Positions 1-13,414 of a DNA stretch of 64,000 nucleotides are shown here, one piece after another; the stretch's first letter is position 1, and each line of letters opens with the position of its first letter. The notes below the pieces were generated by a model. The model did not search any database. It had not been told where the DNA came from and saw only the letters and a list, made by a program, of their open reading frames with translations. The translations under genes were made by a program, and so were the position numbers. This stretch comes from Erpobdella octoculata. Its lineage: Eukaryota; Annelida; Clitellata; Hirudinida; Erpobdellidae. Where the stretch lies: the NCBI GenBank assembly GCA_963978895.1, contig OZ022241.1:2907496-2971495 (forward strand), in the 5' to 3' direction.

Positions 1-75
1 TTCTTCTTCTTCTTCTTCTTCTTCTTCTTCTTCTTCTTCTTCTTCTTCTTCTTCTTCTTCTTCTTCTTCTTCTTT
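1..75. repeat. (TTC)n microsatellite, cut by window edge
   Basis: A pure TTC trinucleotide run starts at the first base, so its true left end lies outside the window. It lies in non-coding sequence. The short ORF that follows at 108-293 has no recognisable domain and was not called. Confidence 0.95.
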
Positions 76-1477
76 TTCAAAATCTCTTATTTCTCCATCT
101 TTATCCGTTGAGAGAAAAAAAACATTCCCCGACGAACATGGAAACATTAAACGAAGGTCGTCCATTCCTTTTTTCTTCGCCATGTTTGTTAGCGATCATC
201 CCACGAGGTGGGAAGGAGATGGAAACGGAAGACGTTCTAGAGAATGTTACACGCAGGTTTACTTATTTAGCGCGTAGTTTTCATACAGCTTAAAAGAAAT
301 TAATTCTTTTTAATAGGGTTTCGAATAAATATCAAAGATTTTAAAACAATTATTAAATAGAGTTAATTGAGAAATGTGTCAGCATTAAGATTTAAACTTC
401 AAAACAGGGAAATTAATCATGGCTCGGAAACTTAAATGTAAGGACACTTACGTAAATGAGTCAAAAGATACATCAATACTTATCAGAAATGAAGAAATGA
501 AGAAGTAGAAATGCAGGTAGATCTTAATAGATGTAGAAGTAGATGCAGCAAATCTTACACGAAGAAGAAGTAGAAGAAAATACAAAAAAATCTTAAAAAG
601 AAGAAGAAGAAGAAGATGCAGAAGAAGAAGAAGAAGAAGTAGAAGAAGAAGATACAGCAGATCTTAAACAACAATTTGACGGCATTTTCGAAGAATGGCG
701 GAGAATTAATTTTATGGCGATCTTTGAAACCTTGAATAAAATCCAATGAGGGCTGCCGTCCCGAAAGACCTAGTATGATTTAAATTCTTTCTTTCTCTTT
801 TACTTTTTTTTCTTCAGTTATTTTTATTTCTTTACTTTAATTTTTTTTCAATTTAGTTTTTTTAAAAATCCTTCATGTTTGACTTGCTTGAGTTTGCTGT
901 TTCTTGCATTCATGGTTAAACAATACAGATCTTGGAAGTCAAAATTAACCCACTTCCCGCTATCCGATCAAGCTGAAATTCAGTGTCGTCAGTGACAGTG
1001 CAGATTTATTGGAGAACGTTTAAAAAGGGTATGAAATAAAATTAACGAAAAATTCAAAAATTTAAAGAAAAAAAACTATAAATTAAAAAATTCTATTTCA
1101 TAGCGATTTACTAAAAATTAGAAGCTCACGAATTAAAAAAATATAAAGAATTAAAAAAAAACAATATTTTTCACGGTTCACTTGTTGAATTCCACATATT
1201 AACTTCACAGCCGGTTTTGCTTGCTTGCAAATGGAAATCTGGGAAGTAAAAATTAACAAATTTCCTGTTATCCAGTCGAGCTGAAATTTAGAATAAATAC
1301 TTGTTCATCATGCCAGTGCATTATATTTATTTTTTTAAAGTTTTATGAAAATATTCAATTTTAGTTTTTAGCTTAAGACATTGTTTTATCTATCTTTCAA
1401 GAAACTATTTTGAATATAACGAATTTAGATAAATATAAACAATTTCCGCTTTTTTGTTCTAATGACGTCATCCTCAT
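76..1477. other. Gene-free AT-rich stretch with a diverged direct repeat
   Basis: No gene is visible. It holds a GAA-rich impure run at about 590-656. Two diverged direct copies of a segment containing GGAAGTCAAAATTAAC and then GAGCTGAAATT (or CAAGCTGAAATT) lie at about 920-1010 and 1235-1325. They look like an old dispersed repeat. Confidence 0.6.
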
Positions 1478-1478
1478 C

Positions 1479-1715
<237 letters not shown>

Positions 1716-3425
1716 TTATTCTTTTTCATCATCATCATCAACATCAATAACAAGATTCCATTACCATATCAATTAACGAGCGGCAACAAAAACCAATCCC
1801 ACCATCACAAATAGATCATTACCCTTCATCATCAGCTGCATAACGAACTGCCATGCAAGAGATGGAATGAAATCTCCGCCGGATAGCCGCATTACAGAGA
1901 GAGAGGCAGATGATGGAGAGACTTCCTATCATTCCCATCGTTACAAAAAAAAATATTTCTCCCATCGTACATTTTTTAAGCATCATTTTCACACGTATTA
2001 AACACGTAATTTTGAATAAAAAAAATAAAATTTAAATGTCGGCGATGTGATCATAATCCATGACATTGGCATTCCAGGCTGGAAAATTTTCAGTCAGTCT
2101 TTCAATTTTTTTCATTGTCATTTAACCGAATCATTGCAGCAAAGCTGCTTTTTTGACTCCCTTTCTAAGTACCACAAAACCCTTATTGGGGGCTAACGTT
2201 CAACCATTAAACTATTCTCACTGTAAGAGTGGCCATCTAGCGATGTTATGCAGACAGTCATGGACATGCACAATGCACACACACACATCTGTAACTAAAT
2301 TTTATTCAGTACAGTTTAAATATAAGTTATATATTAAATATAACTTATATACACATGTGTAATTCAGTCAATAATATTAACTCGAAAAGATTTCAAATTA
2401 AATTGAACCATCATCTTCATCGTCGTCTTCATTATCAGCATCGTCGTTAATGTCACCAAACCGATCAGGAATTGTCAGTCCTACAGACCACGTGTTCCAT
2501 TAATTCCCCGATCTATCACTGACCCCTCACACATCACCCCCTGCTTCCCCCTCATATCTCCCCCCTCCTAACCAATCCCGACCATCCAATAAACAAACCC
2601 CGTTAATTAGATCCCATGCACAATACCCGACGAGAGCGTGCGAGAGAGAATAATAATGATGATCAAAATAATAAGAAACAATAAAACAAGAAAATAACAA
2701 AATATCTTTTCCCGCCAAAGTCATAGAGTTTTCTGACAATAAAACACTACAGTATTTTAATGTTATTATCGAAAGCGTAACATATTTTTAAAAATCCGTA
2801 ATTTTAACGGGCTTTTTTAGTCTATAATATAACAGCCCAAATAGCTGACCTAATGATTAAAAATTATAATAAACTAGAGATAGTCCGTCAAACATAAGGG
2901 AATTTTGTTAAATATCAAAATTTTCTTTTTGCTATTTCAGCGCCACTTACCAGCGTTACACGAAGTTATAACATATACAGATATCTGAAATGATGTATCT
3001 TGATTATATTTATGACGATAATTACCAGTAAACTATTAGAATAATATCAGTATCATATTCTGTAAAGAGCCCTTGAAAAAAAAAGTTGTCCAAAACTAAA
3101 TAATAACAATAGTTAATAAGTTGGTCGGGTCATCTTGACCAATTAAAGAAACAAATTTTCCAGTTAGTTGAACAAAGATGCGAGCAGACGCGGTAACAAT
3201 CTGATGTTCGATTGATCAGACAAGATTTTTTTTCTCGAACTCGAACTACCCGAGAAGAATAAGAAACGTTATTAAATCTGATTGAAAAGTGATCGATTGG
3301 TCACGTGGTTGATTCGGATGATATTAACAAACTGTAACAGGACTGCTCATCCTTCCTTCTACCTTTCAGTCTGTGTGTTTGTCTTTCTATATTGTATCTT
3401 ATATATTTCTATATATATCTCTTAG
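1716..3425. other. Gene-free unique sequence
   Basis: AT-rich unique DNA with scattered small ORFs, none with recognisable domains or splice structure. I see nothing else in it. Confidence 0.5.
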
Positions 3426-3427
3426 TA

Positions 3428-3503
3428 TTTTCCCTCTCTCTCTCTCTCTTTCTTTCTTTCTCTCTCTCTCTCTCTCTCTCTTAATATCTCACTCTTTCTC
3501 TTT

Positions 3504-3565
<62 letters not shown>

Positions 3566-3569
3566 TCTC
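3428..3569. repeat. (CT)n-rich tract
   Basis: Polypyrimidine dinucleotide runs interrupted by TTTC and TATCTCA; the purest part is about 3516-3558. Confidence 0.95.
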
Positions 3570-4170
3570 ATTTGAAGCAGATACTCTTAAAAATACTTTA
3601 ATTAATTGTCATTGTCTTTCATATATATAGTGTTTTGAAAACACCATTCGGTTATAAACATTGAAGCTCCTCAAAGCAAGCCTATCCGGTCTCTAAGCAG
3701 CAGCTTGAAACATTAAGTTTCCATAACAACGCCAGTCATGGAATGTTGAAGTCATTTTAAAATTAAGGAAAAAAAACGATGGTTTTATAAGACCAGAGCA
3801 AATTCGTATAGTTTTTAATTGCGTAAATTTCTAACTAGCAATTAAATAAATCTTATTAATTCTACAAGAGTGTGAAATAAAAATATTTAGGAATATAGAT
3901 CCGAATTTAATCAAATAAATTAAAGGAGCACAACAATAACGATGACAAAAACTTTTCATCGTCATAGAAACTATAAACATTATACTATTCACTGGGGTTA
4001 TAATTTTACAATACGACGTTGCTATACAATTTTATCACTGTCTTAAAAGTACCTAAAAGCACGATTTCAATTTTTTAAATACTTTTTTCTTTTTCTTAAA
4101 TTTTTGTTTTTTTCTTTCTTGTTCTATTTTTTTTTCACTTTTTCTTTTTCTTTGTCTTTCTAAATCGAGT

Positions 4171-4850
4171 AAAAACAAAAAAAAACTACAAATTTGTTCA
4201 TAACGACCCAAATTTAAGAAACATATAATACTACGAATGAATATACGTAGCAGTTTTGTTCAGCAGTACCGGCTAGCTGTCGGGTTTTCAGACTATAACG
4301 TACCTGGTTCGTAAGTGGTGTAAAATATAACCGTTGAGACCGTATTTACAATACGACGACCTATTATTATTTTACTTCTTTTATTCTCCTTGCATCGATA
4401 AAATTTTTTATAATTATTTTTCTTTTCTCTACCTTGAAAACATGAAAATTCACGAATCCGTCTTAAATTTTCCGATTTTATTCGATAAGAAAGAAGTAGC
4501 AACAACAACAACGCAGTCGCAGAATCAGAAAAACACGTCCAAAGAAATAAATTCTACAAAGATCTGCTCGTTCGAGTTTTTTTCATCTAATAAAAAAAAA
4601 CAGATTATCAAGAAATAATTTTGCATTGTAAACAAAGCAAACCAGCATAAGCAAATTTCAGTGCGTTTAAGTTTGAAATGTGAACTAAAACATTATCAAA
4701 ATGACAGATTACTGCAATTGGCAGTCTATCGAACGAAAAAAAAACTGCAAATTTGTTCATAACGACCCAAATTTAAAAAACACCACCGGTTATAATACTA
4801 CGAATGAATAAACGTAGCAGTTTTGTTCAGCAGTGCCGGTTAGCTGTCGG
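4171..4850. repeat. Pair of direct dispersed repeats
   Basis: About 113 bp at 4171-4283 recurs at 4736-4850 in the same orientation with few mismatches. Both copies share TTTGTTCATAACGACCCAAA, TACTACGAATGAATA and GCAGTTTTGTTCAGCAGT. A weaker match, CGTTGAGAC, follows both (4332 and 4870). The second copy carries a CACCACCGGT insertion. The 450 bp between them is unique. No coding content was recognised, so the family is unknown. Confidence 0.8.
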
Positions 4851-5529
4851 TTATGCAAATGACACGAACCCGTTGAGACATAACGACAATACAAGTGAAA
4901 CGTAAGTAATAATTATTAGACATTTTTATTTTTTTATAAGCAAAGAATTCTTTTAGTTGCAGTTGGCTGTTGGGGACTTATATTGGAGTCTATATTGGCG
5001 CCATTCGTGTTTGCAATTTGTTTTAAAATCAAATCAAATGAGTTTGACAATGGTTAATGTGTCAACAAACTTCCAGCTGTGTCTTGAAAGCATTTTTAAA
5101 AATGTTTGGCTGTAGCTGAGATTGTGACCTTTGGTGGAAGGCAATTCCAGAGCATTGGTCCAGCAACCGAAAAACTTCGGTCACTAACTTTCCTTTAAGC
5201 GAACTGCAGGGATGAGGAAGGAATATGTTAATTATGACCTGAGTCTCCCCCAAGCCTGGACGTCGCTAAAGATAGATTTGTGCATTATAGACAAATTTTA
5301 AGACTAAATGAGACAGTAGGTCGGTTTAAAAGAACTTGAACTTCAAGAAAGAACAAGCGCGCCCTTTGAAAATCGTTGGTGTTGGCGGGGTGGGGGGTAG
5401 AGTTTGCTTTTATTTGTCGTTGACTCCCGTGAAAGGTCATCGCGTGACCCGGTTTAACCTTTTTTCATCCAATCAATTGCCTAATTCAAATTTTGTCCCT
5501 TGGAACATTTCATTAGAAAGTGAAGGCTA

Positions 5530-5543
5530 GTTTTTCTCTCTCT

Positions 5544-5612
<69 letters not shown>
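5530..5612. repeat. (TC)n microsatellite
   Basis: A nearly pure TC run of about 80 bp. The bases between 4851 and 5530 hold no recognisable gene. Confidence 0.95.
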
Positions 5613-5615
<3 letters not shown>

Positions 5616-5817
5616 CTTTTCTCTCGCTTTCGTTGCTCATTTTATTTCCTTTCATCGCTCACTTTTCATTTTTTATTTTGCTCTTTCTTTCTCTCTCTCT
5701 TCCTTTATTTCCTTCTTTAGAGATTTTTTTCTTCTTGCGAGCTTAAAAAGCCGAAAAGCAATAAAAGCGGGATTGAGCGATGATCGAATAAGTCGGTTAG
5801 TCCTGTCCTGTGTAATC

Positions 5818-6021
5818 TGGATGGTGATGATGATGATGCTGATGGTGATGATGATGGTGGTGGTGATGGTGATGGTGATGATGATGATGACGATGACGAA
5901 GATGATGATGATTATGATTAGGATGGAGAGATAAAGAGAAGATATTGAAAAGTATAAGAGAGTGAAGAAAACCCGGAAGATAGAGAGGAAAAGGGAAAAG
6001 AGGGGGAGAGAGAAAGAAAGA

Positions 6022-6075
<54 letters not shown>

Positions 6076-6312
6076 GAGAGAGATAAAGAAAAAGTAAGAA
6101 AGAGAGAGCAAGAGAGAAAATAAAAGATATATGGGCAACAACAAAAGAGAAATAACTGAAAGAGATCGTCCTTGGTGGGCGACTTATAAGGGTTCACCGC
6201 ATCATTATTCTATTTCCTAGCTGTCCTTCCAAGATAGGAGCACGATGACGATGATGATGACATCTTTAGGACTGTCGTTATTGACGTCGTCGTCGTCGTA
6301 TTCGTCATCATG

Positions 6313-6368
<56 letters not shown>

Positions 6369-6390
6369 CATCATCATCATCATCAGCATC
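5818..6390. repeat. Cluster of impure GAT/GGT, (GA)n and (ATC)n repeats
   Basis: Three simple-sequence tracts lie close together: an impure GAT/GGT trinucleotide tract at 5818-5916, (AG)n at about 6024-6070 and (ATC)n at 6310-6388. Long apparent ORFs across them are low-complexity shadows. Confidence 0.92.
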
Positions 6391-6479
6391 ATAGTCATTA
6401 CAACATCATTATCTTTAACGAATCGATCTCCGGCAAGAATCAATTCAAACATAAGACGCCTTCATTTGACTTATGCTCA

Positions 6480-6738
6480 TATGTTGTGATGTTGCCGTGT
6501 TGTGTGTGATATTGGGATGTTGTGATGTTGCAACCTTGTCATGTTGCGATATTGTGATGTTGCGATGTTGCAATGTTGCGATTTTGCAAGGTTGTCTTGT
6601 TGCAATGTTGTGATGTTACAATGTTGTGATTTTGCAATGTTGCAATGTTGTGATGCTGTAATGTTATAATGTTATAATGTTGTGATGCTGTAATGTTGTG
6701 ATGTTGTGATGTTGTGGTGTTGTGATATTGCGATGCTG
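6480..6738. repeat. Degenerate GTTGTGAT minisatellite
   Basis: About 260 bp of strongly degenerate repetition of the words GTTGTGAT, GTTGCAAT and GTTATAAT (8-9 bp spacing). On the minus strand it stays open as a Ser-Gln-His-His-Asn-Ile-Thr-Thr pattern, but the frame follows from the repeat and nothing suggests a gene. Confidence 0.85.
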
Positions 6739-7502
6739 TGAACGACAGAACAGTTAAAGAATATTTCAATTAATTGTATAAATACGCATAAAAAATCTGA
6801 AACTATCAGCACATTAAAAAGATACAGATTCACATAAAAAGAGAAAAAAAATGAAAATAAAAATTATGGTTAGTTATGTATGGTAATTTACTGGCATACA
6901 CTGATCCCAGATGGGATTGAACACGGACTTTTAAATCTACGTATTGATGTGCTCTCCTTTCTTAGAAAATAATTTATTTATTTTTGTTTATATTCTGTAT
7001 TTTTGCGTTTTTAATGACTATTATTTTTTTTATTGAGTTATTCTTTTCAGAATCTGGATTGATGCGGAACTATAATTAATTAGCATGACTTTTCAACCTT
7101 GAACTTGGAACATTTCTCTCGCTTGATGTCGATGATAATGAGGATGTTGGTGATGGTGGTGATGACGATGATGATAAGGAAAGGGATAAGATTAAGACTG
7201 ATGTAGTTTATATGTATGTTATTTTTTTATAGAAAAATAGAACAATTTCGAGTTGGTTTTGTTTAATTTGTTTTTAAATATAATTTATAAATTATATTGA
7301 TGATAATAATTTGAATTATTACAAACTTGTTTAAAATAGTTTTCTTTCATATTTGCAAATTAAGTTGATAAAATGTAGCACTTTATGTTGCTCTTATTAT
7401 CACTCAAGTTCAAATGCATTCATCATTCTGAACATTCATTGACGTATTATTACCAAAAACATCATCAGCATAGTAATTAATCATCATGATCATCACTTTC
7501 AT

Positions 7503-7504
7503 TG

Positions 7505-7552
<48 letters not shown>

Positions 7553-7557
7553 CCACC

Positions 7558-7642
<85 letters not shown>

Positions 7643-7673
7643 CCACCATCACCATCACCACCACCACCACCGC

Positions 7674-7742
<69 letters not shown>
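7503..7742. repeat. (ATC)n/(ACC)n compound microsatellite
   Basis: A trinucleotide array of about 240 bp in which ATC blocks alternate with ACC blocks. A 12-base C run follows at about 7869. Six-frame ORFs here are homopolymeric artefacts. Confidence 0.97.
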
Positions 7743-8095
7743 AAGCACTACACCTTCTTAGTCATTATTATCACCATTAAAAACAATCGTAATCAACAGC
7801 AGCAGCACCAAAACCTTTATCCGCATCCAGATTCAACACCACCGCCACCCCAATCATCACCACAACAACCCCCCCCCCCCCATCTACACCACAGCAACCA
7901 ACTACAACACCACCTCTACAACCCCACCCCCTACAACCATTACAGTCGTCCTCCTTGTACAAAATTTCCATACATGGCGTGTCCACTCGAGTACGAGATG
8001 GTAGCATCTAAGGATATCCGGGGACGAATTTAAATGCCCATTCCTAGGTTGTCCGCCGTTCCATGAGTGTCGCATATATCATCATACATTGGCGA

Positions 8096-8144
8096 TAATG
8101 AGGATGATGGTGATGATGATGATGATGATGACGATGACGATGAC

Positions 8145-8206
<62 letters not shown>

Positions 8207-8308
8207 CGATGACGATGACGGTGACGATGGCGATGGCGATGGCGATGGCGATGGCGATGACTATGGCGATGATGATGACGATGACGACGACGACGATAAC
8301 GGTGATGA
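8096..8308. repeat. (GAT)n/(GAC)n/(GGC)n impure microsatellite
   Basis: About 210 bp of trinucleotide repetition grading from GAT to GAC and GGCGAT variants. All frames are open because of the unit length. Confidence 0.96.
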
Positions 8309-8688
8309 AAAATAAAAAATAATTGTGTAGTGCTTGTAAGCATCTGCTAAAAAGAACTTTTAAAAGACATGCTATAAAACCATCCACGTGTCATTTGTTT
8401 TTAGTGTTTTTTTGTGGCGCGAAATTTTATGCGGATCATTATCATGACGTTGTTGAGCTTTAAAAGGAGAATTAAATTGATTTAAAGGATCCGCTTTTAA
8501 TGCTTACGCCACCTGGTGCTGGTTTTTTATATATTCAAATTTATTTTATTTGTTTAATTATTTATACAGTTTTGTATTTAATAAGTAGATTACATATTTA
8601 GTTTTATAGTTTGTATATGTTAATTTTTTGCATTCACTTATTTCTTTAATTATTTATTTATTTAATTTCAATTATGATTTTATTGCTT

Positions 8689-8844
8689 GTTTTTCTTAAA
8701 AAGAACAAAAACTATTTAAATACTTAAAACTCAACATCATCCACTTCTGGAGGTGGGCATGGGTTGGGTTGGGTCAAATTTGTTTTAAACATGCGTGGGT
8801 TGAGTTTTAAGTATTTAAATAGCTGTTGTTCTTTTTAGGAAAAC
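8689..8844. repeat. Imperfect palindrome with arms of about 46 bp
   Basis: The left arm (8689-8734, containing AACTATTTAAATACTTAAAA) is complementary to the right arm (8797-8844, containing TTTTAAGTATTTAAATAG). A loop of about 60 bp contains GGGTTGGGTTGGGTC. It could be a foldback MITE or its remnant. I saw no target-site duplication. Confidence 0.75.
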
Positions 8845-9850
8845 AGAAAAATATACTTTGAAGAAACCTATAAATTTAACATAAAAAGTCTGTCAGAAAT
8901 TTCTCTTGATGTTTCAAATAAAGGAAAACGCTGAAAAAGTTCCTGTAAACTAATATTGTGTTTGTATTAAGTTCTATACGGTATATTAGTTTAAAGATTC
9001 AGCAGGTAAAACCTTTTATACTAAAAATCAGCAAGAACACATCAAACATTGTGCTGGAGTTTTACCAATGTCACAGTTGTAAATCGAGTTGTGCTTAGAG
9101 CTTAAAATTCAGCTCTCTCTCTCTTGGAATTAACAACATTAAAGCATAAACAGACTTTTTTACTGCGTTATTGGCTACTACTCGTTCAGATTAGTTGAGA
9201 ATTAAGGGTTTTTCTTAGTTTGATGTAGAACTGTGTTGAGCAAAGCTATTTCTGAGTTCTACTCTTTAGCCATTATTCGTAAAAGTTTGCTCTGTAATTG
9301 GGTTGATTTGAGTTGGAAGCTTAATTTTTCAAGTGGGTTTGGTTATGATGAGCTGGACTGAATTGCCAAAACTGGACCCATGCTCACGATATAAAACAAA
9401 TACGTTTATAATTTTTTATGTATGTATGTTTGTGTGTTTTATTGTAGAGAATTATAGCGTTGATATGTTTTATGAGCCATTTTTTCTTTGGAAGCACAGA
9501 AGTGACAGTAGGAAGATAATAAAAAACAGAGAGAATATTTACTTTCTTTAGTTCATAAATAAAAATAAAAAATATAAGATAATAATAAGAAAATAAAGAA
9601 AAAAAAAAGAAGAAGAAAGAGAGAAAAGAGGAAAAAGAAAAAAAAGTAAAAAAAGAGAGAGAAAAGAAGAGAGAAAAAGAATGGCTATGGATGATTCCAA
9701 TCTTTACGCTTCGGCTACTAGCAATTCTGTTGTCGTGGCAACCATAGTCACGTGATTTTCGAGCGAAAATTGACTTATCGCCGTGTTTCCGATCGAGACA
9801 GGCAACATTGCGGACGGATGATGTAAGTACAAGGTGGTTAAGTCGGCTGG
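8845..9850. other. Gene-free unique sequence
   Basis: AT-rich sequence with no supported gene. The long minus-strand frame that overlaps its right end (9384-10148) runs through purine-rich low-complexity DNA and has no domain or codon signal. Confidence 0.5.
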
Positions 9851-9858
9851 GATAAGTA

Positions 9859-10075
9859 GAGGAGAGAGAAAGAAAGAGAAAGAGAGAGACAGAAAGAGAG
9901 AGAGAGACAGTCAGAAAGAGAGAGAAAGGGAGAGAGAGACAGACATAAAGAGAGAGAAAGGGAAAGAGAGAAAGAGACTGAAGTAGAAAAAGAGATTGAG
10001 GAAGAGAAGAAGAAAGAGTGAAAGTGAAAGTGAGAGCGAAAGAGAGAAAGAAAGAAAAGAGAAAGAGAGAGAACT
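9859..10075. repeat. GA-rich low-complexity tract
   Basis: Impure purine repeats (GAGA, GAAAGAG). A complementary CT-rich stretch follows at about 10238-10325, and a shorter GA-rich one at 10760-10842. No gene is supported from 10,076 to 11,490. Confidence 0.9.
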
Positions 10076-11493
10076 GGAAAAACGAAAGCAGGGATAGAGC
10101 TGGAATGAGAGATGAAGTAGTCCCATCTGACATAATGTCGAACTTCAAAGAGAAATTTTTTTATGCTTCTTCTTCATCCTTAGTACTTCCCCCCATATTT
10201 TTGTTTTATACTTGTTTATCTGGTTTTTTATTATTATCGTCAATTCTCGTTCTCTCTCTGTGTTTCTTTCCGTTTCTCTTTCTTTCTTTTTCTAAATTTT
10301 TCTCTTTATTTTTTTTTTCTTTTTCGCATTTTACGTAATTTAATTATTTTTTAAATGTTTTTCGATTGAGAAAACCTTGTATTTATGAAGAAATTCTCAT
10401 TTAAACTTCAACAAACAGTTTGAACGCACCAGAATAACTTTTTCCTCTGGACTTCCGTTTGCATGTTTACCTGTCTTTCGTCATACTTACCTGCCCTTAT
10501 CTTTCCTTCCATTTCCACCTTTTCATCCACTGGAAGAACTAACACTTTCTTTCCATTCCATTTTCTCATCACCTAGAAATTCTAGAAATTGCTTCAAATT
10601 GGATCGCTACGTTTTCTTAGTCAATTTTCACAGTGCGCTGATGCAGTTAACGTGCTGATTAGTGCTGTAAAATATAACTAGAGGCAGAAGAAAGAAGAAA
10701 GGTGGAATGATATGACAGAAAGATGATAAAAGAGATCGAGAATGATCATATAAAAAAAAGAATGAGAAAGAGGGAAACAGAGTCAGAGACATGGAGAGAG
10801 TGAGAGAAAAAAAAGAGAGAGAGAGAAAGAGGGAGAGAGAAGGCATTGCATACGAATACGACGAGGCTGGACAAGCGTAGACAAAAATGAAGGAAAAAAT
10901 ATCCATCGGCAAGTTGCAGATCGGAGATGTGTTGCGGAGTGTTAAACTGACAATCTGGAATTTAAACAGACTTGCAATCTTCTGCAGTATTATTTGTTTT
11001 ATTCTATTTGTTTTATTTTATTTTATTTTATTGATGGATGGATGGATTTATGAAGTAAAGGATCAGTTTGTATAGGTGAATAAAGACAAACTCAGATGAA
11101 TAGAACGAGAAAGATTCATATAGATAGATTGAGACAGATTTATATGGATAGATTGAGAAAGATTCAGATGGATAGGTAGAAAAATAAACACGCTCTTAGA
11201 TAGATAAATATGTATATTAATGCAGATAGAAAGACGTATAAAAGGAAACCTACAAACATTCAGAAGGCGGAACATAAACATGAAAGAGGAAAAAAACTTG
11301 GGGAAAATGGAGACCCAAAATTGAAAACTAAGAAAATAGTCACTGATATAAACAAGATAACAAGGAAACCGTTTCACAAAACCTGTTATCCATAATTCCT
11401 TGGTTTTCATTTAATACAAATTTTTCTTTTAAAACGAATTTGAACAACCGAATTTGAGCTGGTCAGTTTCCTTAGAACAGAAATAAAATAAGA

Positions 11494-11852
11494 CGTGGAT
11501 GGATGGACGGATGGACGGACGACGGACAGACGGACGGACGGACGGACGGACGGAAAAACGGACGGATGGATGGATGGATGGATGGATGGATGGATGGATG
11601 GATGGATGGATGGATGGATGGATGGATGGATGGATGGATGGATGGATGGACGGACGGACGGACGGACGGACGGACGGACGGATGGACGGACGGACGGACG
11701 GACGGACGGACGGACGGACGGACGGATGGATGGACGGACGGACGGACGGACGGACGGACGGATGGATGGACGGACGGACGAACGCACGGATGAACGGACG
11801 GATGGACGGACGGATGGACGGACGGATGGACGGGTGGATGGATGGACGGTAA
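11494..11852. repeat. (GGAC)n/(GGAT)n tetranucleotide array
   Basis: About 355 bp of mixed GGAC and GGAT units, with a pure GGAT block at 11,563-11,650. All three plus frames and the minus frames are open as Met-Asp-Gly-Trp/Arg-Thr type repeats; these are artefacts of a tetranucleotide array. Confidence 0.97.
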
Positions 11853-12257
11853 TATGGACGGAGACCAAAAGAAGAAATTTTGATTGATGATGCAATAACT
11901 CGGAGAAACCTCGAGTGACGATTTGATCGATATGTTGACTGATTGATCGATGACATACAAAAATGTCTTTGTAAACACATTAAAAAATTAAAAAACATTA
12001 CGTTGCATTTAAAAAGCGCAGTTTCCATATGGCGTCGTTGTATTTATAATTAAACTTAATGAAGGATTTAAAGTGAATTTTTGTTCTGGTAAAGTTTTTG
12101 GAGTGAAAAATTAAAAAAAAATTTTCGCTTTTTTAACACAACTTATAAAATGTCAATGGAACCAATATTAACTGCAACAACTAGTCCAAACATTTTTTAA
12201 TTCATGTTTCAAATATATATAAACAGTTTTAATGCATCATCTATATTATAGTAGCCC

Positions 12258-12810
12258 ACGTCACTCACTCACTCACTCACTCACTCACTCACTCACTCAC
12301 TCACTCACTCACTCACTCACTCACTCACTCACTCACTCACTCACTCACTCACTCACTCACTCACTCACTCACTCACTCACTCACTCACTCACTCACTCAC
12401 TCACTCACTCACTCACTCACTCACTCACTCACTCACTCACTCACTCACTCACTCACTCACTCACTCACTCACTCACTCACTCACTCACTCACTCACTCAC
12501 TCACTCACTCACTCACTCACTCACTCACTCACTCACTCACTCACTCACTCACTCACTCACTCACTCACTCACTCACTCACTCACTCACTCACTCACTCAC
12601 TCACTCACTCACTCACTCACTCACTCACTCACTCACTCACTCACTCACTCACTCACTCACTCACTCACTCACTCACTCACTCACTCACTCACTCACTCAC
12701 TCACTCACTCACTCACTCACTCACTCACTCACTCACTCACTCACTCACTCATAACTAACTGATTGAGTGACTAACTGATTAACTGACTACTCGTGTGAAA
12801 TCTCTATGGT
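12258..12810. repeat. (TCAC)n array plus 61-bp flank shared with 20.8 kb
   Basis: A pure tetranucleotide array runs 12,258-12,750 (about 123 units, no interruptions seen). The flank 12,750-12,810 (AACTAACTGATTGAGTGACT, then TTTCACACGAG complement) recurs as its reverse complement at 20,803-20,856, also directly beside TCAC/GTGA units. The microsatellite therefore appears to be one end of a dispersed repeat. Confidence 0.93.
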
Positions 12811-13169
12811 AAAACCACTAGTTATAAATAAATGTGGATTTAAATTTGATGCTATTTTGGTTTTCATTTTCACGGTAAAACTGTGCTGACGGGGTATTAC
12901 GGTCAATATGGTTCCCACGGGGTGACAACGACACTCCTTAACATCTTCACTCAAACTCGTAAGAGCGTGAAAATAATTCTACAGACGCCAATGAGAGGGT
13001 AATAGGGCTGTGCCGGTATGGGTTTTTGTGCCGGTACCTGTATTTCCGAACCAAAAACCGGTACTACCGATACCAGAACTGGAATAATGTCGAAAGCCTG
13101 AAAATTGCTAGAAATAGTGTTTCAAAGTGCATTAGTGTTAACGTCCGTGGTCGGTCAGTTTCAAGGAAT

Positions 13170-13414
13170 GCTTGTTACACTTTTTTACTTAACTTGACTT
13201 CTCTGTCTGTCGATATGTAGTCAAAATTTGAAATCGATTTTAAACTAACTTCCCGATGAACTAGAGACTTAAAAATTTAAATATACCTCCGAACTGATCA
13301 ACAATGCATTCTATTAAATTTTCGGATCGATTGAACAAAATTTAATTAAAGAATTACTTGTGATATTTTCGTCAAACTATTTATTGTCTAAGATAATATA
13401 CTCGTTGTTTATGT
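13170..13414. repeat. Dispersed repeat, inverted copy at 30,415-30,655
   Basis: About 240 bp is recognisably the reverse complement of 30,415-30,655. Shared words include AACTAACTTCCCGATGA, ATACCTCCGAAC, AATGCATTCTAT and ATATTTTCGTCAAACTATTT. The copies are diverged and show no coding potential, so the class is unknown. Confidence 0.8.

Noticed and set aside
6880..6960. Another tRNA-like 3' half (GTTCAATCCC on the minus strand)
   Set aside because: There is no matching 5' half or cloverleaf, so neither a tRNA gene nor a SINE can be supported.
9384..10148. A 254-codon minus-strand ORF
   Set aside because: It is Ser/Leu/Phe-rich from a purine-rich tract with only a short unique middle. No domain, no splice partner and no codon bias were seen.
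12232..12762. Thr-His-Ser-Leu repeat ORF
   Set aside because: It is a product of the (TCAC)n array, as are the Ser-Ile-His-Pro ORFs at 11.5, 14.0 and 39.7 kb.
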